Positions 45,669 to 55,195 of a stretch of DNA of 64,000 nt are shown here, piece after piece. Made by a program: the position numbers and the translations under genes. The notes beneath the pieces were generated by a model. The model was not told the DNA's origin, searched no databases, and saw only the letters and a list, made by a program, of their open reading frames with translations. Position 1 is the first letter of the stretch; each line of letters opens with the position of its first letter. Source of the DNA: Bin55 sp965116055 (GTDB lineage: Bacteria; Pseudomonadota; Gammaproteobacteria; Pseudomonadales; Azotimanducaceae); the NCBI GenBank assembly GCA_965116055.1, contig OZ220466.1:248001-312000 (forward strand). Direction: 5' to 3'.

Positions 45669-46309
45669 ACAGATTTCCCTTAAAGAGCGAAGTAGCTAGC
45701 TTTTGATGAGTTCGATCTGCCTCAAGCCCTTGTCCGGCTTAAATCCTGGCAGATGTTTCACGTGAAACATGTGGTGCCTAGTGCGTATAACCACCAATTC
45801 AGTGTCTCTGCACAAGATCAATGAATGTCCATAATAACACGGTTCTCAGATCTTAGAAATTCCCAATTCACGGCTGCTGCCGGACGCAAAGGCTGAAGCC
45901 CTGTCTGTGTTGTGCGATGTAGAACCCGATGCAATGTATGTCCCCCAATCCTCATTCCAGAGTGTTCGTTGCACGTGACGGAAACAGCGTTATAATGAAA
46001 CGCTTGGTGCTTTCAGACTGAACCCCACATTATGTGCAGTAGAAATGTCGACACGCGCGTACATCAAGACGCGATGCCCTGTGTAAATCACCGATTTGAA
46101 AGTTGAAGAAGGGTTAACGGGAATAGAACCTGCACCCGTAATTGTATATCGTTCCGCCGCTTTTCGTCGTGTTTTCCGCACATTATTGACTGTCATTCAG
46201 TGGAAATTTTATACCTCCACAGGTATCTGGAACTATTTCTATCTTCCGCCTCAAGCATGGAGGAAAACGGGCGACCAAGCAGACCACACCTGCACACATT
46301 TACGGCCAT
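45669..46309. other. recF-gyrB gap with a parS site
   Basis: Apart from parS I see no supported gene. An 87-codon plus-strand frame (46096-46359) has no family likeness and runs into the end of recF, which is on the other strand. Confidence 0.45.
45754..45769. promoter_or_regulatory. parS centromere site
   Basis: TGTTTCACGTGAAACA, perfect consensus; flanked by A and T to give an 18-bp palindrome as at 43145. It lies about 85 bases upstream of the gyrB start. Confidence 0.97.
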
Positions 46310-47407
46310 CTAAAGCGCACTTCGAACAACATGACCAGCAGTCAACTCGACGACATTGAGGTGTTCTTGCCATTTTGGGGGCAGCAAGTTCACGCTCACT
46401 GCGGAGCTCACTGTCTGCGACCCCAACTGTGCAAGGAGCGCTAAGAAATGATCGCAATGTTCAGCGTCCCATTCCGAGCCAAGATCGTCCACCAAGAGTA
46501 ACGATTGAATGCCCTGTGCATTGAGAAACCGAACCTGCCCTAATTTGAACGCTGCTGCCAATGCCCGTGCTTGCCCTTGGGATACCAGCGAGGCAGCGCT
46601 AGGCATTGTCCGGCGTTGCTTGCCTTCCACTTGAACGCGCACGTTGATGTCGGCCCGGTGAGGCCCCGCATGAGTTATGCGCAACTGAATATCCCTTGAC
46701 CGCTGTTTGGCAAGATCGTCTGCCAACGTAGCGCCGCGGTGGCCGGGGAAAAATTGCAAGGATAGCGCAATTTCCGGGCACAGCACCGTAGCGCACGAGG
46801 CAACCTCTTCAGCGATCGTGTCAAAGCATCGCCGGCGCAGTGCCGTAAGCGCCTCCGCACTTGCAATCAGCTCGAAATCCCACGCGTCCAGTTGCCGTAA
46901 TTGTCCTGTACGCAACACCGCGTTCCGCTGTCGTAGCACATGCCGAAAGTGCGCCATCGTACCGAGCGCGTCAACGCAGCTGTAAAGCAAACCAAGATCT
47001 AACCACTTTCGACGTCCTATCGGTGCGCCAAAAATTAGATCCGCTAAGTCAGGTAAAAAAGACTGAACCGGCACCAACGCGACGATCTCGGACAGCCGCG
47101 CAACGCGACGCCGATCGCGTCTCAGCTCAAGCGGTTCGCCACGTTGTTTGGCGAAATCCAGTCGGACCGTGGTACGATCAATATTGAATCTGCCGCGCAC
47201 GGCCATGGCATGCTCAGTGTGACGGATTTGACTGTCCAATCCACCGCGACGGAAGGATTTACCGCGCAAAAGCAAATGCACGGCTTCAAGAACTGACGTT
47301 TTACCAGCACCGTTCGGGCCTGTAAATAGGTTGATGCCAGGCTGCAGATCTAGCTCAAGGCGCTCAATGACACGGAAATGATCGACTTCAAGCCGATCAA
47401 GTGTCAT
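46310..47407 (-). CDS. recF: DNA replication/repair protein RecF
   Basis: RecF helps load RecA at gapped DNA. The 365-residue ABC-type ATPase has Walker A FTGPNGAGKTSVLEA at about residues 32-46, signature SLVSQGQARALAAAFKLGQ, and Walker B SLLLVDDLGSEWD. Start and dnaN stop overlap by 4 bases (ATGA). Its place in dnaA-dnaN-recF-gyrB is standard. Confidence 0.96.
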   Translation of the reverse strand: MTLDRLEVDHFRVIERLELDLQPGINLFTGPNGAGKTSVLEAVHLLLRGKSFRRGGLDSQIRHTEHAMAVRGRFNIDRTTVRLDFAKQRGEPLELRRDRRRVARLSEIVALVPVQSFLPDLADLIFGAPIGRRKWLDLGLLYSCVDALGTMAHFRHVLRQRNAVLRTGQLRQLDAWDFELIASAEALTALRRRCFDTIAEEVASCATVLCPEIALSLQFFPGHRGATLADDLAKQRSRDIQLRITHAGPHRADINVRVQVEGKQRRTMPSAASLVSQGQARALAAAFKLGQVRFLNAQGIQSLLLVDDLGSEWDAEHCDHFLALLAQLGSQTVSSAVSVNLLPPKWQEHLNVVELTAGHVVRSAL

Positions 47408-48600
47408 CGTTCAGACATAGTCGCTAATAAAAACGTGATGCTAACGCCTTCCGAGCCTTTGTTCTCAGACGATTCTTCACCGTTCAAGCCGATGATTTTG
47501 ACATTTGCGCGCATATCGGTTGCGCTTGTGCTAAATTTGACTTTCTCCGTCGTAAGCGCATTAAGAACCCGAAGAACCTTTTCTCCGTTGACGGCTACCT
47601 TACGGGCGCTGGTCAAACTGTGAAGAGCAACCGCTGCGGTCACTCGATCGTTTCGAGTCGACGCTGATTGCATTGACAGAAGGTCGTCATCAAATTCCCA
47701 CTGAACTCGATGGCTGCTGTCAACGGCGACAACCTCTACTTGATCCAGCGCCGCACGCAACGGCTCACGGTCGCATACCATGGACCATTCGTAATCTGGG
47801 GGAAACACATTCTGATACTCCGGGTACTTCGTATCCAGGAGGTTTGATGTGAGTGTAAAGACCCCCACGCTGGCAGAGAAGTGATTGCTGCCGAACGTCA
47901 GTGAGATAACGTCTGACCCCGCCGCGGCCGAGCACATGGACGTCGCCTGAATGACTGTCTTACGCGGTACCACGTATCGTTTAACGACATTACCGTCATC
48001 GCCTTCCTCACCCGTCAAGCCGGGAACCCCACCAGGTACTGTCGCCATGGCCAATACTGATGCTTCAGTGCTCACCGCGCGGAGATACGTGTCACTCAAT
48101 TCGAAACATGTCGCAACCATGAATTGGCGCGCTTCTCTAACACCCATCACTGGGTTTGTGTACATGAGCTGCTCTCGCAGTCGCGACGCGGGAAGCTGAA
48201 TCTCAATCGCATCCTCAGGCGGCGATGGTTGGAAACCATCAAGTGCAGCAGAATTTGGGCCAGTCATGACATTCAGTTGGTATTCTGAGCGGCCGGCTGT
48301 GATCTGGATCATGTCGTCAACGGTTTCGAATACGACGGGAACGCCGCGCGGTATCACACGAAAGATTTGGAACAAACGCAAGCCTGGGATAGACGCGCCA
48401 CCTGGTTCATCGACATGGTCCAATTGCAATTTCGCGACCATGGTCATGGTCAAGTCCGTGCAGCTAACCGACAACTCGCCGTCCTCGGTCAGCGAAACGC
48501 GTGCGTGCGATAGCACATCACGTGTCTGCGTTCGTTCTAACACGCCTGTAATGTGCGTAAGAACATTGAGCATTTCTTGTTGCTGGACGACGAATTTCAT
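47404..48600 (-). CDS. dnaN: DNA polymerase III beta sliding clamp
   Basis: The clamp encircles DNA and tethers polymerase III. The 398 residues cover three clamp domains; typical length is about 370, so inserts are present (for example TVPGGVPGLTGEEGDDGN near residue 200). Conserved blocks include MKFVVQQQEMLNVL at the start and FELSDTYLRAVSTEASVLAM in domain 2. The C-terminal VSITFLLATMSER is close to the usual VMPMRL-type end, though the classic terminal MPMRL is not kept. Confidence 0.93.
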   Translation of the reverse strand: MKFVVQQQEMLNVLTHITGVLERTQTRDVLSHARVSLTEDGELSVSCTDLTMTMVAKLQLDHVDEPGGASIPGLRLFQIFRVIPRGVPVVFETVDDMIQITAGRSEYQLNVMTGPNSAALDGFQPSPPEDAIEIQLPASRLREQLMYTNPVMGVREARQFMVATCFELSDTYLRAVSTEASVLAMATVPGGVPGLTGEEGDDGNVVKRYVVPRKTVIQATSMCSAAAGSDVISLTFGSNHFSASVGVFTLTSNLLDTKYPEYQNVFPPDYEWSMVCDREPLRAALDQVEVVAVDSSHRVQWEFDDDLLSMQSASTRNDRVTAAVALHSLTSARKVAVNGEKVLRVLNALTTEKVKFSTSATDMRANVKIIGLNGEESSENKGSEGVSITFLLATMSER

Positions 48601-48631
48601 GAGCTTGTTTCTCTTGACTTGGATGGGGTTT

Positions 48632-50005
48632 TCATCTTTTCAACTCACTTCTTAACCAATCGTAATCGCGACGCAACCGGACATCTGATTTCATTTTCCG
48701 TTTGATTGCAGTAAGCGCATTCTTCACCGTCGAGTGATCTTTTCGCCCGAACGCCGTGGCGATTTCAGTAAGCGGCAGCGAGGTAAATTCGTGCGTCAGT
48801 AACATGCCCATTTGTCGTGGGATGAGCTTGCTATGAACCCGCATACCACTCTTGATGTCCTGCTCCGTGACATTGAAGCGCTCGCTCACGAGTCCGAGTA
48901 CCTGTTCCGGGGTAATCGGCTTCTTCACCCGATTCATGCTATGCAGCGTCTGGTCGACGATCTCCTTGCCAATTGGTCGCTGTCGGCGTCCTGAGAACTT
49001 CTGCACCTTGACGATACTTAATAACGTACCTTTCAGAATCCGAATGTCACCCTCCAGTTGCTGAGCCAGATACTCCGCAACATCTTGTGGCAAGTTAACA
49101 TCCTCCCGTGCCGCGTGTTGTAAAAGAATCTGCACCTTAACGCTCTCGTCAGGCTCCATGGCTTGAATCGCAATACCCCCTAACAAACGCGAACGCAACG
49201 CAGAATCAAGCGCTTCCAGGTCAGCAAGTTGGCCAAGTGACGTAAACACCAATTTCGTATTGTGTTCTTGCCACATATTCAGTAGTTGCAGAAACTCCTC
49301 TTGGATTTTCTCTTTGCCAACCAACCGATGCAAATCGTCAAGCAAAATCACGTCGTGGCTTGAGTACTTGTCCTGAAATGAGCGCATTGCAGCATTGATA
49401 TTGCGATTCTGACGACCACTCGGCTTCAGTATTGACGTCACCTCGTTTACAAGCGAGGTGGAATGCGTAAGTTCGATCCCCTTCTGTGGAAATTTAGCGT
49501 AAATGTGATGGCCGATCGCATGCAACAAGTGCGTTTTTCCCATGCCACTATCACCGTAGATGACTAAAGTCATCTGATCATCGTTGAAAGAGTTCGCGAC
49601 ATCCAGGGCCATCGCTTTCTCCACGCCTTTCGTGCTGCCCGTGACGAACTGGTCGAAGGTGAATTGTTTGTCTAGATCCGGAAACTGCTTCGACCGAACC
49701 CGAGGGCTCGATTCGGTCGTGCCACGTTCACTGCGTAGAGGTACATGACGGCGCGGCGATCGTCGATTGTTGAACTCGACTTTAACCGATTCGTCGTGCG
49801 CGACCGTGCGTACGACATCTTGAATGAGAGTACCGTATGTATCTTGAACCTGCCGTCCCTTCCACCCGTTAGTCGAAGAAATCAGTAGTACATCATCAAG
49901 ATATTCAGCTCGTAACGGTGCGATCCACTTCTCGTACTGATCGGTCGATATGCGTCGCTTGAATTGCTGTTGGCAGCGTTGCCAGAGTAACGATTTCTCG
50001 CTCAA
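48632..50005 (-). CDS. dnaA: Chromosomal replication initiator DnaA (somewhat divergent)
   Basis: DnaA binds oriC and opens it. The 457-residue protein has domain I, Walker A YGDSGMGKTHLLHAIGHH and Walker B VILLDDLHRL. Domain IV has a helix-turn-helix signature, LTEIATAFGRKDHSTVKNAL. Usual DnaA has DDxQF at Walker B and FGGRDHTTVxxA in domain IV. Here they read DDLHR and FGRKDHSTV, so the protein is divergent but with core residues kept. The start is TTG at 50005. It is transcribed away from oriC. Confidence 0.95.
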   Translation of the reverse strand: MSEKSLLWQRCQQQFKRRISTDQYEKWIAPLRAEYLDDVLLISSTNGWKGRQVQDTYGTLIQDVVRTVAHDESVKVEFNNRRSPRRHVPLRSERGTTESSPRVRSKQFPDLDKQFTFDQFVTGSTKGVEKAMALDVANSFNDDQMTLVIYGDSGMGKTHLLHAIGHHIYAKFPQKGIELTHSTSLVNEVTSILKPSGRQNRNINAAMRSFQDKYSSHDVILLDDLHRLVGKEKIQEEFLQLLNMWQEHNTKLVFTSLGQLADLEALDSALRSRLLGGIAIQAMEPDESVKVQILLQHAAREDVNLPQDVAEYLAQQLEGDIRILKGTLLSIVKVQKFSGRRQRPIGKEIVDQTLHSMNRVKKPITPEQVLGLVSERFNVTEQDIKSGMRVHSKLIPRQMGMLLTHEFTSLPLTEIATAFGRKDHSTVKNALTAIKRKMKSDVRLRRDYDWLRSELKR

Positions 50006-50547
50006 GGATGGTCTCTCTGTAAAGTGTTTTAGTCACCTTATTTCCCCACAGTTTATACGCGTAATCGGTCCCTGATATCAAGTTCTTGCCATTCCTTGGT
50101 AAGCGCTCCCCCGAATCCCAAAAATGTCATTCCGCTTGATAAGATCAATGCGAGTGCATCCTAACACGCCAGCTTTACTCTGATGCTTTAATCGCTCGGA
50201 CATGTTGGATTGGCAGGTAGTTCGGGAGAGGTTGAGTAAATCTTGTGGATAACTTGTGGGTTAATTATGAACTTGCGTTTCTTGTCGATTTTGTCCCTTT
50301 GATATCCAGTGTTTTCCACCACTTTTTCGCTTGCCAGGTCGCTTGTCAATGCTACGATTCATACCTATATCCACGAAAATTCGCGCTACCAACAACGACT
50401 ACATAGGATTTGTTTTACCAAACGTTGTTCAGGCTACTTGACACAAAAATTCGTCGTTGCACTAGCTCTTTGAGCGTAAATTCAATGCAAGATTGACAGC
50501 CTTCGCTCGCTTTTTACAATTCGACTCTTCCCGATCTCCGATCTTAA
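50006..50547. other. oriC: Probable chromosomal replication origin (oriC)
   Basis: This 540-base region lies between dnaA and rpmH, where gammaproteobacterial origins such as that of Pseudomonas occur. One perfect DnaA box (50244-50252) and several partial ones are present: TTCCCCACA at 50042, TGTGGGTTA at 50255, TTTTCCACC at 50312 and ATATCCACG at 50367. A TTGACA at 50438 could serve the rpmH promoter. Confidence 0.75.
50244..50252 (-). promoter_or_regulatory. Perfect DnaA box
   Basis: TGTGGATAA, the complement of the consensus TTATCCACA. Confidence 0.75.
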
Positions 50548-51039
50548 GTGGATGAAGCGCACATTTCAACCCAGCAATATCTCGCGCAAGCGCACGCACG
50601 GGTTTCGCAAGCGCATGTCGACGAAAAACGGCCGCAAAGTGATCAATGCGCGTCGCGCGCGTCAACGCAAGAGACTTTCCGCGTAAAGACAGGCTCTCAG
50701 TTCGCGTTTACGCCACAGATCCGGTTAACGAAAAAACACGAGATTGAGCGCGTATTTCGCTTTGCAACGTTTCGAAAGGCGGTCGGTGCGGTCGTGATCA
50801 CGGGGATTGAGAACGAGTTGGCGTTTGCACGCATGGGTCTCGCGATTTCCAGACGAAGCGTTCCAAGCGCTGTCGTTCGCAATCGCGTGAAACGGGTTAT
50901 TCGAGAGTGGTTTCGCATAAACAAACACGAATTCGCAGGTATTGATTTCATGGTGTCGTTGCGTCGCCGCGTAGATGAACCTCAACGCATTCGGGTATGG
51001 TTGGCCACCGCAACTAGAGAAATTCGCTCGTCTCGTTGA
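50548..51039 (+). CDS. rnpA: RNase P protein component, frame open across rpmH
   Basis: RnpA binds the catalytic RNA of RNase P and helps trim tRNA 5' ends. The conserved core, from FTPQIRLTKKHEIERVF to the end (about 110 residues), is full length, with the signature VVRNRVKRVIREWFR at residues 110-124. Within the open frame there is no ATG, GTG or TTG between codon 1 (GTG 50548) and codon 90. A conventional start would therefore be the GTG 4 bases before the rpmH ATG, making rpmH nested in another frame inside rnpA. The alternatives are non-canonical starts such as ATC at 50719. The 163-residue length is unusual; about 120 is usual. Confidence 0.85.
   Translation: MDEAHISTQQYLAQAHARVSQAHVDEKRPQSDQCASRASTQETFRVKTGSQFAFTPQIRLTKKHEIERVFRFATFRKAVGAVVITGIENELAFARMGLAISRRSVPSAVVRNRVKRVIREWFRINKHEFAGIDFMVSLRRRVDEPQRIRVWLATATREIRSSR
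50552..50686 (+). CDS. rpmH: 50S ribosomal protein L34
   Basis: L34 is a small basic protein of the large subunit. The 44 codons start MKRTFQPSNISRKRTHGF and continue RKRMSTKNGRKVINARRARQ, ending RKRLSA; this matches L34 over its whole length. It sits beside the origin, divergent from dnaA, in the usual rpmH-rnpA order. Both this frame and the rnpA frame are open over the same bases. Confidence 0.98.
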   Translation: MKRTFQPSNISRKRTHGFRKRMSTKNGRKVINARRARQRKRLSA

Positions 51040-51057
51040 ATTGTTAGGCTGACTAAG

Positions 51058-51351
51058 ATGCAAAAACTTCGGTCGCTGCCACGAGTAATCGCTCGATTGA
51101 TAGTACGCGCCTATCAACTTTGCATCTCGCCCCTCTTTCCACCCTGCTGTCGGTTCTATCCAACGTGCTCCGCGTACGCATCCGAAGCGATTGAGCGGTT
51201 CGGATGCGTACGCGGTCTCTACCTTGCGATTACGCGAATAGGGCGATGCCATCCCTTGTGTCACGGCGGGGTCGATCTGGTTCCCATGACGTTTAGTTGG
51301 CGGCCATGGCGACATCAAGCGCAATGTGCTAACGAGCGTTCTGCAACTTGA
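51058..51351 (+). CDS. yidD: Membrane protein insertion efficiency factor YidD
   Basis: YidD is a small amphipathic protein thought to help membrane insertion with YidC. The 97 residues contain YQLCISPLFPPCCRFYPTCS followed by AYASEAIERFG and RIGRCHPLCHGGVDLVP, the three-cysteine blocks of the family. Stop overlaps the yidC start (TTGA). Confidence 0.95.
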   Translation: MQKLRSLPRVIARLIVRAYQLCISPLFPPCCRFYPTCSAYASEAIERFGCVRGLYLAITRIGRCHPLCHGGVDLVPMTFSWRPWRHQAQCANERSAT

Positions 51352-53078
51352 ATATCCAAGAAATCCTTCGTTACGGTCTGATGATCGGATTGGGCGTATG
51401 CGCTTACTTGCTCGTGATGCAGTGGACTGCGGACTATGGCGGCGCGGTGCCGCCGCCCAGCGAGGCAGAATTGGCGCAGATTGAAGCTGACGCGAGCGCG
51501 CCAACCGAACGGCCACGTGCTAGCGACGATGTTCCCGTTATCACGAGGGAGTCCGGCGATGTGCCGGATGCATCGCTGGTTCGAAGCGCGCGAGCCGAAG
51601 GGGCGAGCGCACAAAGATCAAGTCGCGAAGACGACCTGATCGAAGTTCGAACCCCCTTGTTAACGATGAAGATTGATCCCATCGGGGGTGATATTCGGCT
51701 CATTGAGCTGCATCAACATCCAATTTCGCTTGAGTACGCCGATGTACCGACGACATTGCTGCAGAAGAATTTCAACCGGACATATATAGCGCAGAGCGGA
51801 CTGGTTGGCGAAGACGGGTTCGATTCGGCGCCGTCGAAACCGCGCTACGCGGTTCGGCAGTTGCAATACGAGATATTCGAAGGCGTACAAGACATCGTAT
51901 TGACTGCATCGCGTCCCACTGATGATGGGGTCATTACAGTGCGGAAGATCTTCACCATTGACCCGCAACAGTACCTTATTAAAGTGACGCACGAGGTTGA
52001 CAACCGGTCAGCGGAACCGTTTGTGGCGAATGTATTTGCGCAGCTGACTCACGACGGCAAACAAGAAGAGGCTGGCACATTTCTAGGCCCCAGACCGTAT
52101 TTGGGTGCGGCGTTAACGACGAACGATACCCGCTATGAAAAGATCGGCTTTGATGATGTCGACGAAGATCGGTTTCGCCAAGAAGTAGATGGCGGCTGGA
52201 TTGCGATACTGCAACACTACTTTCTATCGACATGGGTTGTCAACGACAACGCGAGTTACCTGTATTACGGGATGCGCGATACAAGCGGTAAATACCGCTT
52301 TGGACTTACCGGGCCGGAGGTGGTGGTGCATCCGGGCGAGATCGGTGAGTTCAACCTCCGTTTTTATTCTGGACCCAAGACCCAGCAGACCCTGGATGCG
52401 ATTGCCGACAACCTCGAACTTACGGTTGATTACGGCATCTTGTGGTTTTTGTCCTTGCCGTTGTTCTACGTCTTGGAATTCGCGTACGGTCTGGTTGGTA
52501 ATTGGGGCGTGGCGATCATCATCCTGACCATCCTTGTCAAGCTGCTGCTCTATCCGTTATCGGCGATGAGCTACAAGTCAATGGCGCGAATGCGCACCGT
52601 ATCGCCTCAGATCAAGCGAATCCAAGAGCGGTTCGGGGGGGATCGACAGCGACTCAGTCAGGAGGTGATGCAGCTGTACCGCAAGGAAAAAGTCAACCCA
52701 ATGACGGGTTGCCTACCGATGCTCGCGCAAATGCCGGTGTTCCTTGCATTGTATTGGGTGCTCTATGAAAGTGTGGAATTAAGGCAGGCGCCGTTTTTTC
52801 TGTGGATCCAGGACTTGTCGGTCATGGATCCCTATTTTGTCTTGCCGATTCTCATGGGTGCGTCCATGTTATTGATGCAAATGCTTAACCCGCCCATGCC
52901 CGATCCCATGCAGCAGAAAATGATGAAGATCATGCCCGTTTTATTCACGATTCTGTTCGTTTTCTTCCCGGCAGGATTGGTGTTATATTGGCTTATGAAC
53001 AACATCCTGTCATACGCGCAACAGTTCTACATCACTAAGCAAGTCGAACGCGCGGGCGCCGCCAAGCAATCCAAGTAA
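51348..53078 (+). CDS. yidC: Membrane protein insertase YidC
   Basis: YidC inserts and folds inner-membrane proteins, alone or with SecYEG. The 576 residues include TM1 near residues 4-24 (LRYGLMIGLGVCAYLLVMQW), a large periplasmic domain (about 30-345), and the conserved membrane core with KLLLYPLSAMSYKSMARMR, MTGCLPMLAQMPVFLALYWV and LMNNILSYAQQFYITKQVER. The start is TTG at 51348 overlapping the yidD stop. It is in the rpmH-rnpA-yidD-yidC-mnmE operon. Confidence 0.97.
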   Translation: MNIQEILRYGLMIGLGVCAYLLVMQWTADYGGAVPPPSEAELAQIEADASAPTERPRASDDVPVITRESGDVPDASLVRSARAEGASAQRSSREDDLIEVRTPLLTMKIDPIGGDIRLIELHQHPISLEYADVPTTLLQKNFNRTYIAQSGLVGEDGFDSAPSKPRYAVRQLQYEIFEGVQDIVLTASRPTDDGVITVRKIFTIDPQQYLIKVTHEVDNRSAEPFVANVFAQLTHDGKQEEAGTFLGPRPYLGAALTTNDTRYEKIGFDDVDEDRFRQEVDGGWIAILQHYFLSTWVVNDNASYLYYGMRDTSGKYRFGLTGPEVVVHPGEIGEFNLRFYSGPKTQQTLDAIADNLELTVDYGILWFLSLPLFYVLEFAYGLVGNWGVAIIILTILVKLLLYPLSAMSYKSMARMRTVSPQIKRIQERFGGDRQRLSQEVMQLYRKEKVNPMTGCLPMLAQMPVFLALYWVLYESVELRQAPFFLWIQDLSVMDPYFVLPILMGASMLLMQMLNPPMPDPMQQKMMKIMPVLFTILFVFFPAGLVLYWLMNNILSYAQQFYITKQVERAGAAKQSK

Positions 53079-53086
53079 CCGCTCCC

Positions 53087-54397
53087 ATGAGCGACACTAT
53101 TTGTGCGATTGCCACACCACCTGGTCGCGGCGGCATCGGCGTCGTTCGAGTGTCCGGCCCGAAGTGCGCGGAGGTTGCTCGTCGGCTGCTCGGTTGTTTG
53201 CCGCCACCGCGAACCGCAACCCACGTTGCAATCCACGATCCTGATGGCCATGTGATTGATTCAGGCCTTGCGTTGTTTTTTGTCGCGCCGGCGTCTTACA
53301 CCGGCGAGGATGTACTCGAATTTCAGGGCCATGGTTCGCCCATCGTTCTGGAACGAATCGTCACCTCTTTGTTGAGCCTTGATGTGCGTCTTGCGAACCC
53401 AGGTGAGTTCACGGAACGAGCGTTTCGTCACGACAAGATCGATCTAGTGCAAGTGGAGGCAGTCGCAGACCTTATTGCGAGCGGCAGCGCAGAGGCCGCG
53501 CGCGCGGCGATGCGTTCACTCGCCGGCGAGTTCTCGCGCCGCGTGCGCGAGTTAGATAGGGACGTGTTAGCGTTGCGAACCTTCGTCGAAGGTGCAATCG
53601 ATTTCGCCGAGGAAGAGATTGAATTGTTAGCGGATGCTGACCAGCAAGCGCAATTGATGAACATCCGGACGCAGCTAGATTGTTTGATTGAGCGGTCGGC
53701 CGCGGGTTTGACAATGCAAGTGGGTCTTGATGTGGCCATCGCAGGCAAGCCCAATGTCGGTAAATCCAGTCTGTTAAACGCCTTGTTAGGCGAAGACCGT
53801 GCCATTGTGACGGCCACCGCCGGTACAACGCGCGATACGTTGCACGGTGAGATCACGATCGAAGGGGTCCCGGTGCGTCTGACCGATACGGCAGGTTTGC
53901 GAGAGAGTGAGGATCCGATTGAAGTTATCGGGATCGCGCGTGCGAGAGCCACGCTAGATACGGCAGACTGCGTACTTTGGGTGGTCGAAGATTCCACGCT
54001 TGACGCATCGCCGCCCGCGGCATATGCGGACAAAACGGTCATTGTGCGGAATAAGTGCGATCTAACCCAGCTCGCGCCAGGGGTCGTATCTGAATCGACC
54101 CTTCGCACTTGTGCGCTAACTGGTGTCGGTCTGGACGCATTGCGTCAAGTTTTGTTAAGGCAGGCAGGATTTCGCACTGGCGTTGATGCGTTCGCAGGTA
54201 GGCCACGTCACCTCGCGGCCTTGAAACGCGCCGCCGCGGCGCTCGCGGCGGCCGCGTCAGAGTTGGTCGATCGACAAGGTGAATTGGTCGCGGAAAATCT
54301 GCGGATGGCACACGAACGTCTCGGCGAGATTGTGGGCGCCACCACCAGCGATGCGCTGCTCGGCGAGATTTTTTCCAAATTTTGCATCGGCAAATAG
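53087..54397 (+). CDS. mnmE: tRNA uridine-5-carboxymethylaminomethyl modification GTPase MnmE
   Basis: MnmE and MnmG together modify U34 of several tRNAs. The 436-residue protein has an N-terminal folate-binding domain, GKPNVGKSSLLNALLG (G1), TAGTTRD (G2), DTAGLRE (G3) and NKCD (G4). The C-terminal FCIGK carries the catalytic cysteine. Length is slightly short of the usual 450. It is separated from mnmG by a Sel1-like gene. Confidence 0.96.
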   Translation: MSDTICAIATPPGRGGIGVVRVSGPKCAEVARRLLGCLPPPRTATHVAIHDPDGHVIDSGLALFFVAPASYTGEDVLEFQGHGSPIVLERIVTSLLSLDVRLANPGEFTERAFRHDKIDLVQVEAVADLIASGSAEAARAAMRSLAGEFSRRVRELDRDVLALRTFVEGAIDFAEEEIELLADADQQAQLMNIRTQLDCLIERSAAGLTMQVGLDVAIAGKPNVGKSSLLNALLGEDRAIVTATAGTTRDTLHGEITIEGVPVRLTDTAGLRESEDPIEVIGIARARATLDTADCVLWVVEDSTLDASPPAAYADKTVIVRNKCDLTQLAPGVVSESTLRTCALTGVGLDALRQVLLRQAGFRTGVDAFAGRPRHLAALKRAAAALAAAASELVDRQGELVAENLRMAHERLGEIVGATTSDALLGEIFSKFCIGK

Positions 54398-54545
54398 ACC
54401 TATCCAGACGTGTCACATGTACGAGGCGTATCGAAACGATGCAAAAACATCTAAACTTACCCTGATTTCATGCGATCTGTACAGGATGAGCTTGGGGTCT
54501 ATACGCAAGAATCCGCCGGATCGCAGTTTGGACTTCAAATAGGGG

Positions 54546-55142
54546 ATGGATATGAGAGCGATATACGCTGACGGTATATCTGCGTTGAGTTCACTTGCGC
54601 GTGTGATGGCTGTCGTATTGACAACTGTGTGCATGATCTCGGTGTCAGCCCAAGATGAAACGGACGTTTCGTCAATGCCCGGACACGAGGCCAAGGAAAA
54701 AGGAACGAAACACTACAAAGCCAAAGAATATGAAGCGGCGCTGCCTTACCTTCAAGTGGCGGCGGAGTGGGGATTTAAGGACGCCCAGGTTCGACTTGGA
54801 CAGATTTACTTCAAGGGTCTAGGATCGGTGGAGAAGAATCCGCTGCGGGGGCTTGCGTGGCTTGGCACCGCAGCTTCGAAGCCATCAAGTGCTAACTATG
54901 TGGGCATTTACGAACGCGCGTTGGCGAAAGTGCCCGAAGCAAACCATGCGGCGGTTGAGCGCGCGGTGTCGGCGTTCACCCAACAATTCGGAAGCGGTGC
55001 GGCTGCGGTGACGTGCAGGATGAAAGCGCCACTTGGATCGAACCTAGCCCAGCTATCGTGCGACTACGACGCAGGTTATGCCTATGTCAAGCCCGCACGA
55101 TCTGCGTGGGATGCGCAAGCCAGCTCGGCGTTCACGCTATAA
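54546..55142 (+). CDS. Exported Sel1-like repeat protein
   Basis: A 198-residue protein with a signal peptide (ARVMAVVLTTVCMISVSAQ), followed by at least one Sel1/TPR-like unit (AKEYEAALPYLQVAAEWGFK then DAQVRLGQIYFKGLG). The rest is not recognised. ATG at 54546 and 54552 are both possible starts. It interrupts mnmE-mnmG, two genes commonly adjacent. A scaffolding role in the periplasm is a guess from the repeats. Confidence 0.7.
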   Translation: MDMRAIYADGISALSSLARVMAVVLTTVCMISVSAQDETDVSSMPGHEAKEKGTKHYKAKEYEAALPYLQVAAEWGFKDAQVRLGQIYFKGLGSVEKNPLRGLAWLGTAASKPSSANYVGIYERALAKVPEANHAAVERAVSAFTQQFGSGAAAVTCRMKAPLGSNLAQLSCDYDAGYAYVKPARSAWDAQASSAFTL

Positions 55143-55195
55143 ACCAACGTGGAAAAACACGTACATCGCGCGCGGGGGAACACAGCTTACATTAG

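Noticed and set aside
46096..46359. 87-residue frame in the recF-gyrB gap
   Set aside because: It overlaps the recF end on the other strand and resembles nothing known.
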